NCBI GenBank assembly: GCA_013151965.1
Contig: JAADHF010000131.1
Coordinates: forward strand, 1-64,000
Direction of reading: 5' to 3'
DNA: 64,000 nucleotides
DNA from: Spirochaetota bacterium
Lineage (GTDB): Bacteria > Spirochaetota > Spirochaetia > SZUA-6
Shown here: positions 26,427 to 34,332 of the stretch, in pieces
Position numbering within the stretch: position 1 is the stretch's first letter
How the letters are laid out: each line of letters begins with the position of its first letter
Notes under the pieces: model-generated
Told to the model about the DNA's origin: nothing
Seen by the model: only the letters and a program-made list of their open reading frames with translations
Database searches by the model: none
Made by a program: the position numbers and the translations under genes

Positions 26427-27611
26427 ATGGAGTTAAGATTGAGAAAGAGTATATTCCCCGCTTTAAGTCTGGTTTTTTTCTGTACCGTCTTTCCCTCATT
26501 TTCACAGGAAAGTCCCGTAAATATTGAATCCGCGCGTTCCACTGCAATGGGCGGCACCCATGTTGCTCTGGCTGATGATATTACATCGCTTTTCAGTAAT
26601 CCCGCAGGGTTTAAACAGGCGGGGCCCGAGTTATACTTGGCCGGAATTACTCTGGGACTGGCAGGGCCGATATTCGATATGGCAAGTGTTATTATTGAGA
26701 GTTCGAGCAGCGGGAATCCATCGGATATTCTCTTAACTTCTAATGTGCAGGAAATGCTTAAGAGCCTCTATGCTTCCATGAAGTTGGTAGGCCCCCTGGC
26801 ATTCGGATATGTGGGACAGGGGCTGGGATTCGGATTTTTCAGCAACAGTAATGTTGAATTCTCTTCATCAGGGACGGTTCCGACAATTACCGCAGCAGCG
26901 GAGGAAGATTTTCTTTTTGCAGGGGGTTATGCCTTTCGAATTCCGCTGCCTGCAGAATGGAACAGTACGCTCGATATCGGGGTTATGCTGAAGGCCTTTG
27001 TCCGGGGCGAGCTGAGCCTGTCGAGTTCTATTATAGACCTTCTTTCTCTTTTTCAGTCACCCAGTATGGATATTATCTATGATCAGCCATTTCGTTTAGG
27101 GATTGGCGTCGGCGTAGATTCGGGTGTTCTCTATTCATGGAATAAGCTCCTCTCCTTCGGGATAGTGGGAAGGAATCTTTATGCACCTACGCTCGAGAAC
27201 AGCTACAGTACATTTACATCCTTTCTGCAGTCCGAAACGCCTGTCGAATCTTATGGTCTTGTGCCAATAGATCTCTCTGCGGGTGTTATGTTTTCTCCCG
27301 ATCTGGGAAAAGTTGAGCGTTATATCAGTAATTTAAAGATTTTTCTCGATTATAGTGATATTCTCGATTTTTTAACGCATCCTGCAACGGCAACGAATCC
27401 TGTACTCCACGTCGGTTTTGGAACAGAAATTGTTCTTCTGGAAATACTGTCCATCAGAGCCGGGTTCGATGAAGGGCTCCTGTCTGCAGGTCTCGGCATA
27501 GACTTAACGCTGTTTACACTTAGTGTTTCGATGTTCGGAAGGGAATTATCTCCGGAGCCCGGTTTAAGGCCGGTTTATAACCTCCTGATCGGACTGGATT
27601 TTAGTCTTTAA
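26427..27611 (+). CDS. UPF0164-like outer-membrane beta-barrel protein (cluster gene 4)
   Basis: 394 residues from the ATG at 26427, which has AGGAA upstream; a GTG at 26409 is an in-frame alternative. A signal peptide is followed by SARSTAMGGTHVALADDITSLFSNPAGF, the same FadL/UPF0164 N-terminal signature as the barrel gene at 24387. Amphipathic Gly/Ser-rich strands continue to LLIGLDFSL. The two barrels look like diverged paralogues. Confidence 0.85.
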   Translation: MELRLRKSIFPALSLVFFCTVFPSFSQESPVNIESARSTAMGGTHVALADDITSLFSNPAGFKQAGPELYLAGITLGLAGPIFDMASVIIESSSSGNPSDILLTSNVQEMLKSLYASMKLVGPLAFGYVGQGLGFGFFSNSNVEFSSSGTVPTITAAAEEDFLFAGGYAFRIPLPAEWNSTLDIGVMLKAFVRGELSLSSSIIDLLSLFQSPSMDIIYDQPFRLGIGVGVDSGVLYSWNKLLSFGIVGRNLYAPTLENSYSTFTSFLQSETPVESYGLVPIDLSAGVMFSPDLGKVERYISNLKIFLDYSDILDFLTHPATATNPVLHVGFGTEIVLLEILSIRAGFDEGLLSAGLGIDLTLFTLSVSMFGRELSPEPGLRPVYNLLIGLDFSL

Positions 27612-27642
27612 ATTAAAGACGGAATATCTTTGCTGATAAATA

Positions 27643-27670
27643 TTGACATTAAGCTGTGGAATTGTTAAAT
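27643..27670 (+). promoter_or_regulatory. Possible tRNA promoter
   Basis: TTGACA (27643-27648), 16-base spacer, TTAAAT (27665-27670). It lies about 75 bases before tRNA-Lys. Other AT-rich -10 candidates lie closer, so the assignment is tentative. Confidence 0.35.
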
Positions 27671-27745
27671 TACCAACGCAAAAAAAATAAGTGGAATATT
27701 GTATAAAGAGTTTTTATGGACTATAACTTGTACAACATTCAAAAA

Positions 27746-27818
27746 GGGCCGCTAGCTCAGGTGGTAGAGCAACAGCCTTTTAAGCTGTGGGTCACAGGTT
27801 CGAATCCTGTGCGGCTCA
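27746..27818 (+). tRNA. tRNA-Lys (anticodon TTT)
   Basis: Acceptor stem GGGCCGC (27746-27752) pairs with GCGGCTC (27811-27817, one G-T), discriminator A. The D-arm AGCTCAGGTGGTAGAGC, anticodon loop CTTTTAA and T-arm with GGTTCGAATCC are all present. The 3' CCA is not encoded. Confidence 0.97.
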
Positions 27819-27826
27819 GGATTTAT

Positions 27827-27898
27827 GTCTCCTTCGTCTAGTGGTTAGGACACCGGGTTTTCATCCCGGCAGCAGGGGTTCAACTCCCCTAGGAGATG
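27827..27898 (+). tRNA. tRNA-Glu (anticodon TTC)
   Basis: Acceptor GTCTCCT (27827-27833) pairs with AGGAGAT (27891-27897), discriminator G. The anticodon arm CCGGG-TTTTCAT-CCCGG gives anticodon TTC, and the T-arm AGGGGTTCAACTCCCCT is present. It lies 8 bases after tRNA-Lys, so the two are cotranscribed. CCA is not encoded. Confidence 0.97.
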
Positions 27899-27901
27899 TG
27901 T

Positions 27902-27938
27902 GCTGGAATCTTTTTTAAAAGATTCCAGCTATTTTTTT
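27902..27938 (+). terminator. Terminator of the tRNA operon
   Basis: A perfect 13-bp stem (27902-27914 with 27917-27929) followed by a T-rich tract. The A-rich side upstream means it can also stop transcription of the convergent nfo gene. Confidence 0.9.
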
Positions 27939-27941
27939 ATT

Positions 27942-28802
27942 TTACCGTTCAAGTTCCGGTTCGGAACGCAAGTCTCTTAATGCGGCAAGATTTACGGTAT
28001 CTTCGTGCATATCTTTTCCTTTCGGTGTTTCAAGACACATCGGAATATTTCGTAAACGGGGATCGGTCAGAAAATGTTTAAAACCATTTAATCCTATCAT
28101 TCCTTTGCCTATATGTTCATGCCTGTCTATACGGGACCCGCATGTTTTTTTGGAATCGTTTAAGTGTACCGCTTTTAATTTTGTTAAGCCGATTATATTG
28201 TTAAATTTATCCGTCAATTTATTATAAAGGGATAAGCCGGAGAAGCTGCAGCCTGCAGCAAATATATGACAGGTATCGATACAGATGCCTATTTTACTGC
28301 TGTATTTTCCTGTTTCCGCCAGGATGTCCCTTAAGTGTTCGAATCTGTACCCGATAGAAGTACCCTGGCCGGCTGTTGTTTCCAGAAGTATCGATACTTC
28401 CTGATTCTTCGATCTGTCATACACCTTTATCAGGGATTCTGCTATCCTTCGGATTCCTTCTGTTTCGGTTCCGGTTATATAACTTCCCGGATGAACAACC
28501 AGCATTGTAATTCCAAGTTTTCCGCACCTTGCCATTTCATCAGTCAGCGCATCTATCGATTTTAACGACAGATCGATGTCCGGTGATGCAAGGTTGATCA
28601 GATAGGATGCATGTGCGAATACGGAAAAGAAATTACCTTTTAACTCTAAAAATTTCTCTGCCGTATCTTCTTTAAGCGGAGGTGAAGACCATCTCGTCTG
28701 ATTCTTTGTAAAGATCTGGACAACATTGCAGCCTGCTTGTTTTCCCCGTTCCAGTGCGAGATGTACTCCTCCTGCAATCGACATATGTGCACCAAGATTC
28801 AT
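27942..28802 (-). CDS. nfo: Endonuclease IV (AP endonuclease)
   Basis: 286 residues. It is a TIM-barrel tri-zinc enzyme that cuts 5' to abasic sites in base-excision repair. Signatures: GAHMSIAGGV at the start, LLETTAGQGTSIG, ICIDTCHIFAAG, HLNDSKKTCGSRIDRHEHIGKG and LETPKG, supplying the zinc ligands. AGGAAG lies about 9 bases before the ATG. It is divergent from murC, with 58 bases between the start codons. Confidence 0.97.
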   Translation of the reverse strand: MNLGAHMSIAGGVHLALERGKQAGCNVVQIFTKNQTRWSSPPLKEDTAEKFLELKGNFFSVFAHASYLINLASPDIDLSLKSIDALTDEMARCGKLGITMLVVHPGSYITGTETEGIRRIAESLIKVYDRSKNQEVSILLETTAGQGTSIGYRFEHLRDILAETGKYSSKIGICIDTCHIFAAGCSFSGLSLYNKLTDKFNNIIGLTKLKAVHLNDSKKTCGSRIDRHEHIGKGMIGLNGFKHFLTDPRLRNIPMCLETPKGKDMHEDTVNLAALRDLRSEPELER

Positions 28803-28823
28803 GCAGTTATCTTCCTGATATCC

Positions 28824-28852
28824 TTGAAAAATATGAATTCTTTACCTATGAT
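28824..28852 (+). promoter_or_regulatory. Promoter of the murC operon
   Basis: TTGAAA (28824-28829), 17-base spacer, TATGAT (28847-28852). The ATG at 28861 follows by 8 bases and there is no Shine-Dalgarno, so the transcript is probably leaderless. Confidence 0.6.
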
Positions 28853-28860
28853 ACACAACT

Positions 28861-30309
28861 ATGGCAAAGAAATCCATCGCTACTTCTTTAAAGGGATTAA
28901 ATGTCTTTATGGTGGGAATCAAAGGCACCGGAATGACTGCACTTGCAGAGGTTCTAAAAGAATCAGGCGCCAATGTATCCGGTTCCGACAGTGATGAGAT
29001 TTTTTATACCGACAGTATTCTTAAACGAAAGGGAATCCCTTATTTTGAAGAGTTTTCTAAGAATAACCTTAAGGATAAGACCGATATTGTAGTATATTCA
29101 ACTGCATATTCCAGAGAGAGTAATCCGGAACTAAGAATTGCCGCGGAAAGAGGTATACCGGTGTATTCTTATCCTGAGATGTTAGGAATCCTTTCGGCAA
29201 AATCGGATTCTGCCGGAATATCAGGCATGCATGGGAAGACCACAACAACAGCTATTGCCGGTACAATTGTGAAATTTCTGAATCTGGATGCAACGGTTAT
29301 TGCCGGTTCGGAAGTAAGCAGTTTCGGGAACAGCTGTTCTTTAATTCTCGGAAACAGGTTTTTAATTGCCGAAACATGTGAGTACAGAAGACATTTTCTT
29401 AAATTTCATGCGGAAAGAATTGTAATTACCAATGTGGAAGAAGATCACATGGATTATTATAAGGATGTCGAAGATATCTATGAGGCCTTCGAAAGTTACG
29501 GAAGAGCTCTTCCTTTTCAGGGAGAGGTTGTCTTTAACAAGGACGATCCGGGTGCCTGTGAAGTCTGCAGAAGGATTTCGAAGAGGAGGGATGATCTTAA
29601 GTTTATACCGTACGGCTTATCCGCAGAGGGAGATTTTAAGATTCTGGATGTGCATGAAAATCCCGGGGAGATTAGTTTTAAGTTAAAAGGAATGGAGCAG
29701 GTTTTTAAAATACATCTGCCGGGTATTCATTCCGCAGGTAATGCGGCGGCAGCCATAGCAGTTGTTTCTCTTATTATGAAAAAAGCCGGTCTGGAATTTA
29801 ACGGGAAGGCGGAGTCCGTCATAGCTTCTGCGGTTTCCTCGTTCAGCGGGAGCAGGAGAAGGAGCGAGATTGTGGGAGAAGCTTCGGGAGTGCTCTTTAT
29901 AGATGACTACGGTCACCATCCCACCGAGATAAAAAAAACATTAGCCGGAATAAGACGTTTCTACCCCGGAAGAAAAATAATTGCGGACTTTATGCCGCAT
30001 ACCTATTCGCGTACAAAAGCTTTTCTTCATGATTTCGGGAAAGCCTTCGATAGTGCTTCTCTTGTAATACTGCATGGGATATATGCATCGGCACGTGAGG
30101 AAAACATCGGTGAGATAACCGGTGTCGACCTTTTTAACGAAGTGGAAAAGCATCACGGTTCCGTAAAGTACTTCGAAGAGGTCATGGAAGCATTTGATTA
30201 TTTAAAGGAAACATTAAAACGGGGTGATCTGTTTATTACCATGGGTGCCGGAGATAACTGGCATCTGTGCAGGGAGTTGTATAAATATTTTAAGGAAGGC
30301 AGGGAGTAA
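28861..30309 (+). CDS. murC: UDP-N-acetylmuramate-L-alanine ligase
   Basis: 482 residues. It adds L-alanine to UDP-MurNAc in peptidoglycan synthesis. N-terminal MVGIKGTGMTALAEVL (nucleotide-sugar fold), ATP loop GMHGKTTTT near residue 122, AETCEYRRHFLKF, NVEEDHMDYY, the DDYGHHPTEI motif of the Mur family and a final GAGDNW are all visible. The related recycling ligase Mpl is the main alternative, but length and motifs favour MurC. It leads the run murC-yicC-cmk. Confidence 0.92.
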   Translation: MAKKSIATSLKGLNVFMVGIKGTGMTALAEVLKESGANVSGSDSDEIFYTDSILKRKGIPYFEEFSKNNLKDKTDIVVYSTAYSRESNPELRIAAERGIPVYSYPEMLGILSAKSDSAGISGMHGKTTTTAIAGTIVKFLNLDATVIAGSEVSSFGNSCSLILGNRFLIAETCEYRRHFLKFHAERIVITNVEEDHMDYYKDVEDIYEAFESYGRALPFQGEVVFNKDDPGACEVCRRISKRRDDLKFIPYGLSAEGDFKILDVHENPGEISFKLKGMEQVFKIHLPGIHSAGNAAAAIAVVSLIMKKAGLEFNGKAESVIASAVSSFSGSRRRSEIVGEASGVLFIDDYGHHPTEIKKTLAGIRRFYPGRKIIADFMPHTYSRTKAFLHDFGKAFDSASLVILHGIYASAREENIGEITGVDLFNEVEKHHGSVKYFEEVMEAFDYLKETLKRGDLFITMGAGDNWHLCRELYKYFKEGRE

Positions 30310-30312
30310 AGA

Positions 30313-31185
30313 GTGAAAAGCATGACAGGCTACGGTTCCGCGGAGTACCGGGACAGTAATTATCATATCTCGGTGGATATAAAATCGTACAACAATCGAT
30401 ACTGTGATATATATATTAAATCGCCGGCATATCTATCGCCGCTCGAACAGAGGATAAACAAAATAGTATCCGGGTATGTTAAACGCGGGAAGGTGGAGTT
30501 GTACATCAATATTCTTGAGCTTTCTGAGGAGTTTAACATTATTCTCGATGAAAACCTCGTAAAAGGGTATGTGAAAACTCTGCATAACCTCATAAATCTG
30601 GCGGGGACGAATGAAAAAATACGGCTGTCGCATCTTTTAAGAATGGATGGAATATTTAAAACAGAGAAAAGCAGAGATGTCGACTATATATGGGAATTTT
30701 TAAAGCCCCCTCTATGCAAAGCTCTGAAAGATTTCGATGAATCGAGGATAACCGAAGGTACTGCTACGGAGGATAATATAAATTATCTTATTTCATTGGT
30801 AGATCGTGATGTATCCCTTATAGAGACATATGTTCCCCGAATCGAGGAAAAGATAAAAGAAACGATTAATGAAAGATTTAAAGAGGTTATCGATAGTGAG
30901 GTCGAATTGGATAACAGCAGGATACTATCCGAAACCGCACTTCTCCTTGTTAAATTTGATATTAACGAGGAAATCATAAGGATGAAAACCCACATAAAAC
31001 ATTTTAATGAAATTGTTAAAAATGAAGTTGTGGTAGGGAAGAAACTGGATTTTGTATGTCAGGAACTTAACCGCGAGATTAATACTATCGGTTCGAAGAA
31101 TATTCTTGTGGAACTGGATAAACTGGTAATCTCGGTAAAAGATTCTCTGGAGAAAATACGGGAGCAGATTCGAAATGTCGAATAA
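30313..31185 (+). CDS. YicC-family protein (endoribonuclease-like)
   Basis: 290 residues, GTG start three bases after murC. MKSMTGYGSAEYRDSNY at the N-terminus and the C-terminal FVCQELNREINTIGSK are diagnostic of the YicC/DUF1732 family, which includes an E. coli protein reported to act as an endoribonuclease. The rest is long helices. It overlaps cmk by 11 bases. The target in this organism is unknown. Confidence 0.93.
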   Translation: MKSMTGYGSAEYRDSNYHISVDIKSYNNRYCDIYIKSPAYLSPLEQRINKIVSGYVKRGKVELYINILELSEEFNIILDENLVKGYVKTLHNLINLAGTNEKIRLSHLLRMDGIFKTEKSRDVDYIWEFLKPPLCKALKDFDESRITEGTATEDNINYLISLVDRDVSLIETYVPRIEEKIKETINERFKEVIDSEVELDNSRILSETALLLVKFDINEEIIRMKTHIKHFNEIVKNEVVVGKKLDFVCQELNREINTIGSKNILVELDKLVISVKDSLEKIREQIRNVE

Positions 31186-31705
31186 TTTACGGATAGCGAT
31201 TTCAGGAAAGAGCGGCTGCGGTAATTCAACGGTGTCGAGGATAATTGCTGAAAAACTAAATCTAAAACTGATAAACTATACATTTCATGATATTGCAAGG
31301 GAAAGAGGTATTCCTTTTAATGAACTCTGGATGCTTGCCCAGAATGATCCTCAGTATGATCTGGAGCTGGACAGAATTCAGGTACAGATGGCTTCCGAGG
31401 GAAACTGTGTTTTAGGTTCGAGGCTTGCAATCTGGCTTCTTAAAGATGCGGATTTAAAAGTGTATCTGGATGCACCGGCCGGGGTCAGGGCGAAGAGGAT
31501 TGCAGAGCGGGAAGGTTTAAGCTATGAGAAGACATTTAAAGATACACTGGAGCGTGACAGAGGGGACAGAGAGCGGTATATAAAGCTGTACAATATAGAT
31601 ATCGATAATTTTAAGTTTGCAGATGTTATTATAGACACGGAAGAGGGCGATCAATTTTATGTGGCGGAAAGAATTATTGATTCTCTTCCTTTACATTTAA
31701 ACTAA
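31175..31705 (+). CDS. cmk: Cytidylate kinase, short type
   Basis: 176 residues. The P-loop GKSGCGNSTVS is near residue 10, with a lid/base region RLAIWLLKDADLKVYLDAP and the AERE...ERDRGDRERY stretch typical of CMP kinases. The protein is about 40 residues shorter than E. coli Cmk and resembles the archaeal/Thermotogales compact form. It would phosphorylate CMP and dCMP. The fifth P-loop position is Asn (GCGNST), an uncommon variant. Confidence 0.85.
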   Translation: MSNNLRIAISGKSGCGNSTVSRIIAEKLNLKLINYTFHDIARERGIPFNELWMLAQNDPQYDLELDRIQVQMASEGNCVLGSRLAIWLLKDADLKVYLDAPAGVRAKRIAEREGLSYEKTFKDTLERDRGDRERYIKLYNIDIDNFKFADVIIDTEEGDQFYVAERIIDSLPLHLN

Positions 31706-31746
31706 AATCAGTTATCTTAAAACTATACTGACAAGAGGGTAATATT

Positions 31747-31938
31747 ATGATCATTCCTATTGATAAATTGATAAGCTACCAGGACAATGTTTATCAGCTT
31801 ACGACGGCTGCGATAAAAAGAGCCATACAGATAAATTTAGCCGGTGATGAGGAATTGGAAAAAAATAAGGGGAAGGTCGTTTCTACTGCGCTAAAGCAGA
31901 TACTTAACGAAAAGGTAAAATATCACATCGACTCCTGA
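31747..31938 (+). CDS. rpoZ: RNA polymerase omega subunit
   Basis: 63 residues. PIDKLISYQDNVYQLTTAAIKRA followed by GKVVSTALKQILNEKVKY matches the RpoZ/Rpb6 pattern of an N-terminal helix with conserved AAxxRA-like residues and a later KxVxxAL helix. Omega promotes assembly and stability of RNA polymerase. The protein is short, as in other spirochaetes. It is tightly packed between cmk and miaA. Confidence 0.85.
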   Translation: MIIPIDKLISYQDNVYQLTTAAIKRAIQINLAGDEELEKNKGKVVSTALKQILNEKVKYHIDS

Positions 31939-31939
31939 T

Positions 31940-32860
31940 ATGGGGTATCCTGTGGTTCTTCTTTTCGGACCGACCGCAGCCGGGAAAACAGAACTTATAG
32001 TAAAAGTATTTAAGAATAATTATGAAATCATAAATGCCGACTCCATGCAGGTTTATAAGTATATGAATATCGGCACTGCCAAACCCTCAGGAGAAATCCG
32101 CAGTCTAATTCCCCACCACCTGATAGATATTGCAGAACCATCCGAACAGTTTAATGCGGGTAAATTTGTAAAGAGTGCCGATTCTCTTGTTCCCGGGATT
32201 ATAAAACGCGGCAGAATACCGGTGATAAGCGGCGGTACCGCCTTTTATTTAAAAACTTTTATGTACGGATTGCCGGAGACCCCGGCGGGAGATCCCGGTA
32301 TTCGTAAAGTTTTACATGATATTCTCTGCAAAAGTGGAGTCGATTATCTTTATGATAGATTAAAGCGTGTAGATCCGGAAATAGCCGGAAGAATAAACAG
32401 CAGGGATCATTATAGAATTATCAGGGCCCTGGAGGTATATAGAAAGACAGGAAAACCTCTTTCATCCTGCGCTCCGGGTGATAAAAAGAGAGATTTATAC
32501 AGATTTCTCTTTATCGGGCTTACAAGAGAAAGAACTGAACTTTACGAATCGATTAATAAGCGTGTGGATGAGATGTTCGAAAAAGGGTTAAAGGATGAGG
32601 TTTCCGGCCTTCTGGAAATGGGCTATAATCGGAATGATCCGGGGATGAAAGGTATCGGCTATCGTGAGTTTTTGTCGATGCAGCAGGGATGTTTTACCCT
32701 GCAGACTGTTAAGGAAGCGATAAAGAGAAATTCCCGAAGATATGCGAAAAGACAGATGACATTTTTAAGAAAATGGAAGACGATCAAATGGTTTTATCCG
32801 GATGAAACTGAGCATATTTATTCAAGTGTAGCGGAATTTCTGAATAGAAAGGGATACTGA
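31940..32860 (+). CDS. miaA: tRNA dimethylallyltransferase
   Basis: 306 residues. It transfers the dimethylallyl group to A37 of UNN-decoding tRNAs. The P-loop LFGPTAAGKTEL near residues 8-19, NADSMQVYKYMNIGTAKP, PHHLIDI, SGGTAFYLKTFMYG and a C-terminal RYAKRQMTFLRKWK are all family hallmarks. It starts 1 base after the rpoZ stop codon. Confidence 0.97.
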   Translation: MGYPVVLLFGPTAAGKTELIVKVFKNNYEIINADSMQVYKYMNIGTAKPSGEIRSLIPHHLIDIAEPSEQFNAGKFVKSADSLVPGIIKRGRIPVISGGTAFYLKTFMYGLPETPAGDPGIRKVLHDILCKSGVDYLYDRLKRVDPEIAGRINSRDHYRIIRALEVYRKTGKPLSSCAPGDKKRDLYRFLFIGLTRERTELYESINKRVDEMFEKGLKDEVSGLLEMGYNRNDPGMKGIGYREFLSMQQGCFTLQTVKEAIKRNSRRYAKRQMTFLRKWKTIKWFYPDETEHIYSSVAEFLNRKGY

Positions 32861-32877
32861 TACTTCAATTACGGCCC

Positions 32878-32906
32878 TTGACTTATGCCCTGTATATAAG
32901 CATAAT
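32878..32906 (+). promoter_or_regulatory. Promoter of the DUF1844 gene
   Basis: TTGACT (32878-32883), 17-base spacer, CATAAT (32901-32906). Transcription should start near 32913, just before the GAGGAGG ribosome-binding site. Confidence 0.6.
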
Positions 32907-32937
32907 CAATCTATACCTGTAGATGAGGAGGATAATG

Positions 32938-33315
32938 ATGGTTTCTTCAAATGGTATTGATTTTTCTCTTTATATTGCTATATTAGGACAGAGTGCAATG
33001 ATGCAGCTTGGAAAGATAATGAATCCTGCGACCGGTAAACTTGAAAAAGATCTCGTCCAGGCTAAATTTACAATAGATGTGCTGGGAATTATAGAAAAGA
33101 AAACAGAGGGGAATCTTACAAAGGAAGAATCCGAGCTTCTTAAGTCCACACTCACTAATTTAAGACTCAACTATGTGGAGGAAGTAAGAGAAATGCAGGA
33201 AAAGGATAAGAAATCCGGAAAAAGCAGCGGAAAATCCGAAGATAATAAAGAACCGAAAGAACCGGATAAAAATAAAGATACAGCTAAAAACGATAAGAAG
33301 GATAAGAAGGAGTAG
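32938..33315 (+). CDS. DUF1844-family protein
   Basis: 125 residues from the ATG at 32938; GAGGAGG (32925-32931) is better spaced for it than for the ATG at 32935. Residues 5-85 match the DUF1844 pattern (IDFSLYIAILGQSAMMQLGK, NPATGKLEKDLVQAKFTID, KTEGNLTKEESELLKSTL). The C-terminal 40 residues are a highly charged Lys/Glu/Asp tail. The family role is unknown. The 29-codon ribosomal-type gene follows by 6 bases. Confidence 0.85.
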   Translation: MVSSNGIDFSLYIAILGQSAMMQLGKIMNPATGKLEKDLVQAKFTIDVLGIIEKKTEGNLTKEESELLKSTLTNLRLNYVEEVREMQEKDKKSGKSSGKSEDNKEPKEPDKNKDTAKNDKKDKKE

Positions 33316-33321
33316 AGCAAA

Positions 33322-33411
33322 GTGCCCTGTGGAAGAAAGAAAAAGAGACACAAAATCGCGACACACAAAAGAAAAAAGAAACTGAGAAAAAACAGACATA
33401 AAAAGAAGTAA
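33322..33411 (+). CDS. 29-residue basic protein, AURKAIP1/COX24 (bS22) type
   Basis: A GTG-started reading frame of 29 codons translates to MPCGRKKKRHKIATHKRKKK followed by LRKNRHKKK. About 60 percent of residues are Lys, Arg or His. AAGGAG at 33307-33312 overlaps the end of the DUF1844 gene and serves as its Shine-Dalgarno. The pattern of two basic clusters around HKxxTHKRKK resembles the AURKAIP1/COX24 family, whose mycobacterial member is the small-subunit ribosomal protein bS22. I infer a ribosome-associated peptide. Confidence 0.75.
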   Translation: MPCGRKKKRHKIATHKRKKKLRKNRHKKK

Positions 33412-33424
33412 AGAATACCCTCAT

Positions 33425-33444
33425 CCTACGATAATCATTGTAGG
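33425..33444 (+). promoter_or_regulatory. Hairpin covering the ribosome-binding site of the FlgH-like gene
   Basis: CCTACGAT (33425-33432) pairs with ATTGTAGG (33437-33444) through 8 pairs (one G-T) with loop AATC. The 3' arm overlaps the AGGAG Shine-Dalgarno (33442-33446) of the ATG at 33453. The following GTGTTTT is a poor T-run, so it looks more like translation control than a terminator. Confidence 0.45.
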
Positions 33445-33452
33445 AGTGTTTT

Positions 33453-34223
33453 ATGGTTAAATATTTTTCTTCATTATTATTTCTCCTTATGGTTGTCCAT
33501 GGCCTGGTGGGTGAGACTCTGTGGAATCCTGATTTTAAGGGATACATCGGTACTTCACCTGTCGTCGCTGCAGGTGATGTTATTTTAGTGGAAATTAATC
33601 TGGGGTCATCATTGTCATTTTCTGCGTCGCGTCAGGATTCAAGGCAGATAACGTTAGAGTTTACAGGCGGCGAAACAGGTAACCTTTTTTCATTTCTTCC
33701 CGATATTCGATCCGGTGATACGTTAAGCGGGAAGGGGAAAGACTCGTACAGTTTAAAGACCGTTATGGCTGCGAGAGTAATGAATACGGATAATAATGGC
33801 AAAGCGCTGATTAAAGGGACCCGAAGCATGATGATAGACGGAAGGGTCGAGAGCATTACTCTTTCCGGATGGATAGATCCCGGAAACCTCGGCAAGGGTA
33901 ATAAAATTCCCTTTTCACGAATAGCGGATTCTAAAATGGTGTACACAACTGTTCTGGAAGCCAATAAAGGTACTCTGACCGATAAAGATATCAGGGAAAT
34001 CATCACAAAGTCTGCCGGGGCACCGGGTACGCAGAGCGGCGGGACAGTGCCTGCGAATACTAAAGGAGCACCTGCAGCCGGCGGCGCTGCCGGAACAAAT
34101 ACGCCGGGCAGCACATCTGCGGCAAACTCAGCTGCTTCCGGGAAAAAGTACCGTATTACGGATGCAAAAAAACGCGAACTCCTGCTCTTTTATATAAACA
34201 GGATGATCGGCCTTATTTTTTAA
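33453..34223 (+). CDS. FlgH-like flagellar L-ring family protein
   Basis: 256 residues. Signal peptide to about residue 21 (...GLVGETLW). The region SPVVAAGDVILVEINLGSSLSFSAS and the later IKGTRSMMIDGRVESITLSGWIDPGNL match the FlgH pattern of a ring-forming beta domain. A Pro/Ala/Gly/Thr-rich linker (about 188-227) and a helical end KKRELLLFYINRMIGLIF are extra. There is no lipobox, unlike typical FlgH. Spirochaete periplasmic flagella generally lack an L-ring, so the role may be modified. No other flagellar gene is nearby. Confidence 0.68.
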   Translation: MVKYFSSLLFLLMVVHGLVGETLWNPDFKGYIGTSPVVAAGDVILVEINLGSSLSFSASRQDSRQITLEFTGGETGNLFSFLPDIRSGDTLSGKGKDSYSLKTVMAARVMNTDNNGKALIKGTRSMMIDGRVESITLSGWIDPGNLGKGNKIPFSRIADSKMVYTTVLEANKGTLTDKDIREIITKSAGAPGTQSGGTVPANTKGAPAAGGAAGTNTPGSTSAANSAASGKKYRITDAKKRELLLFYINRMIGLIF

Positions 34224-34332
34224 AAGAAGGAACCCCGGCAGGTACACCTGTTTACTATGCTTCTGCAGCAATGTGTTTTCTCGATTGACACTGACAAGAA
34301 TAGATTGATAGTATTGCACGATAGGATAATAT

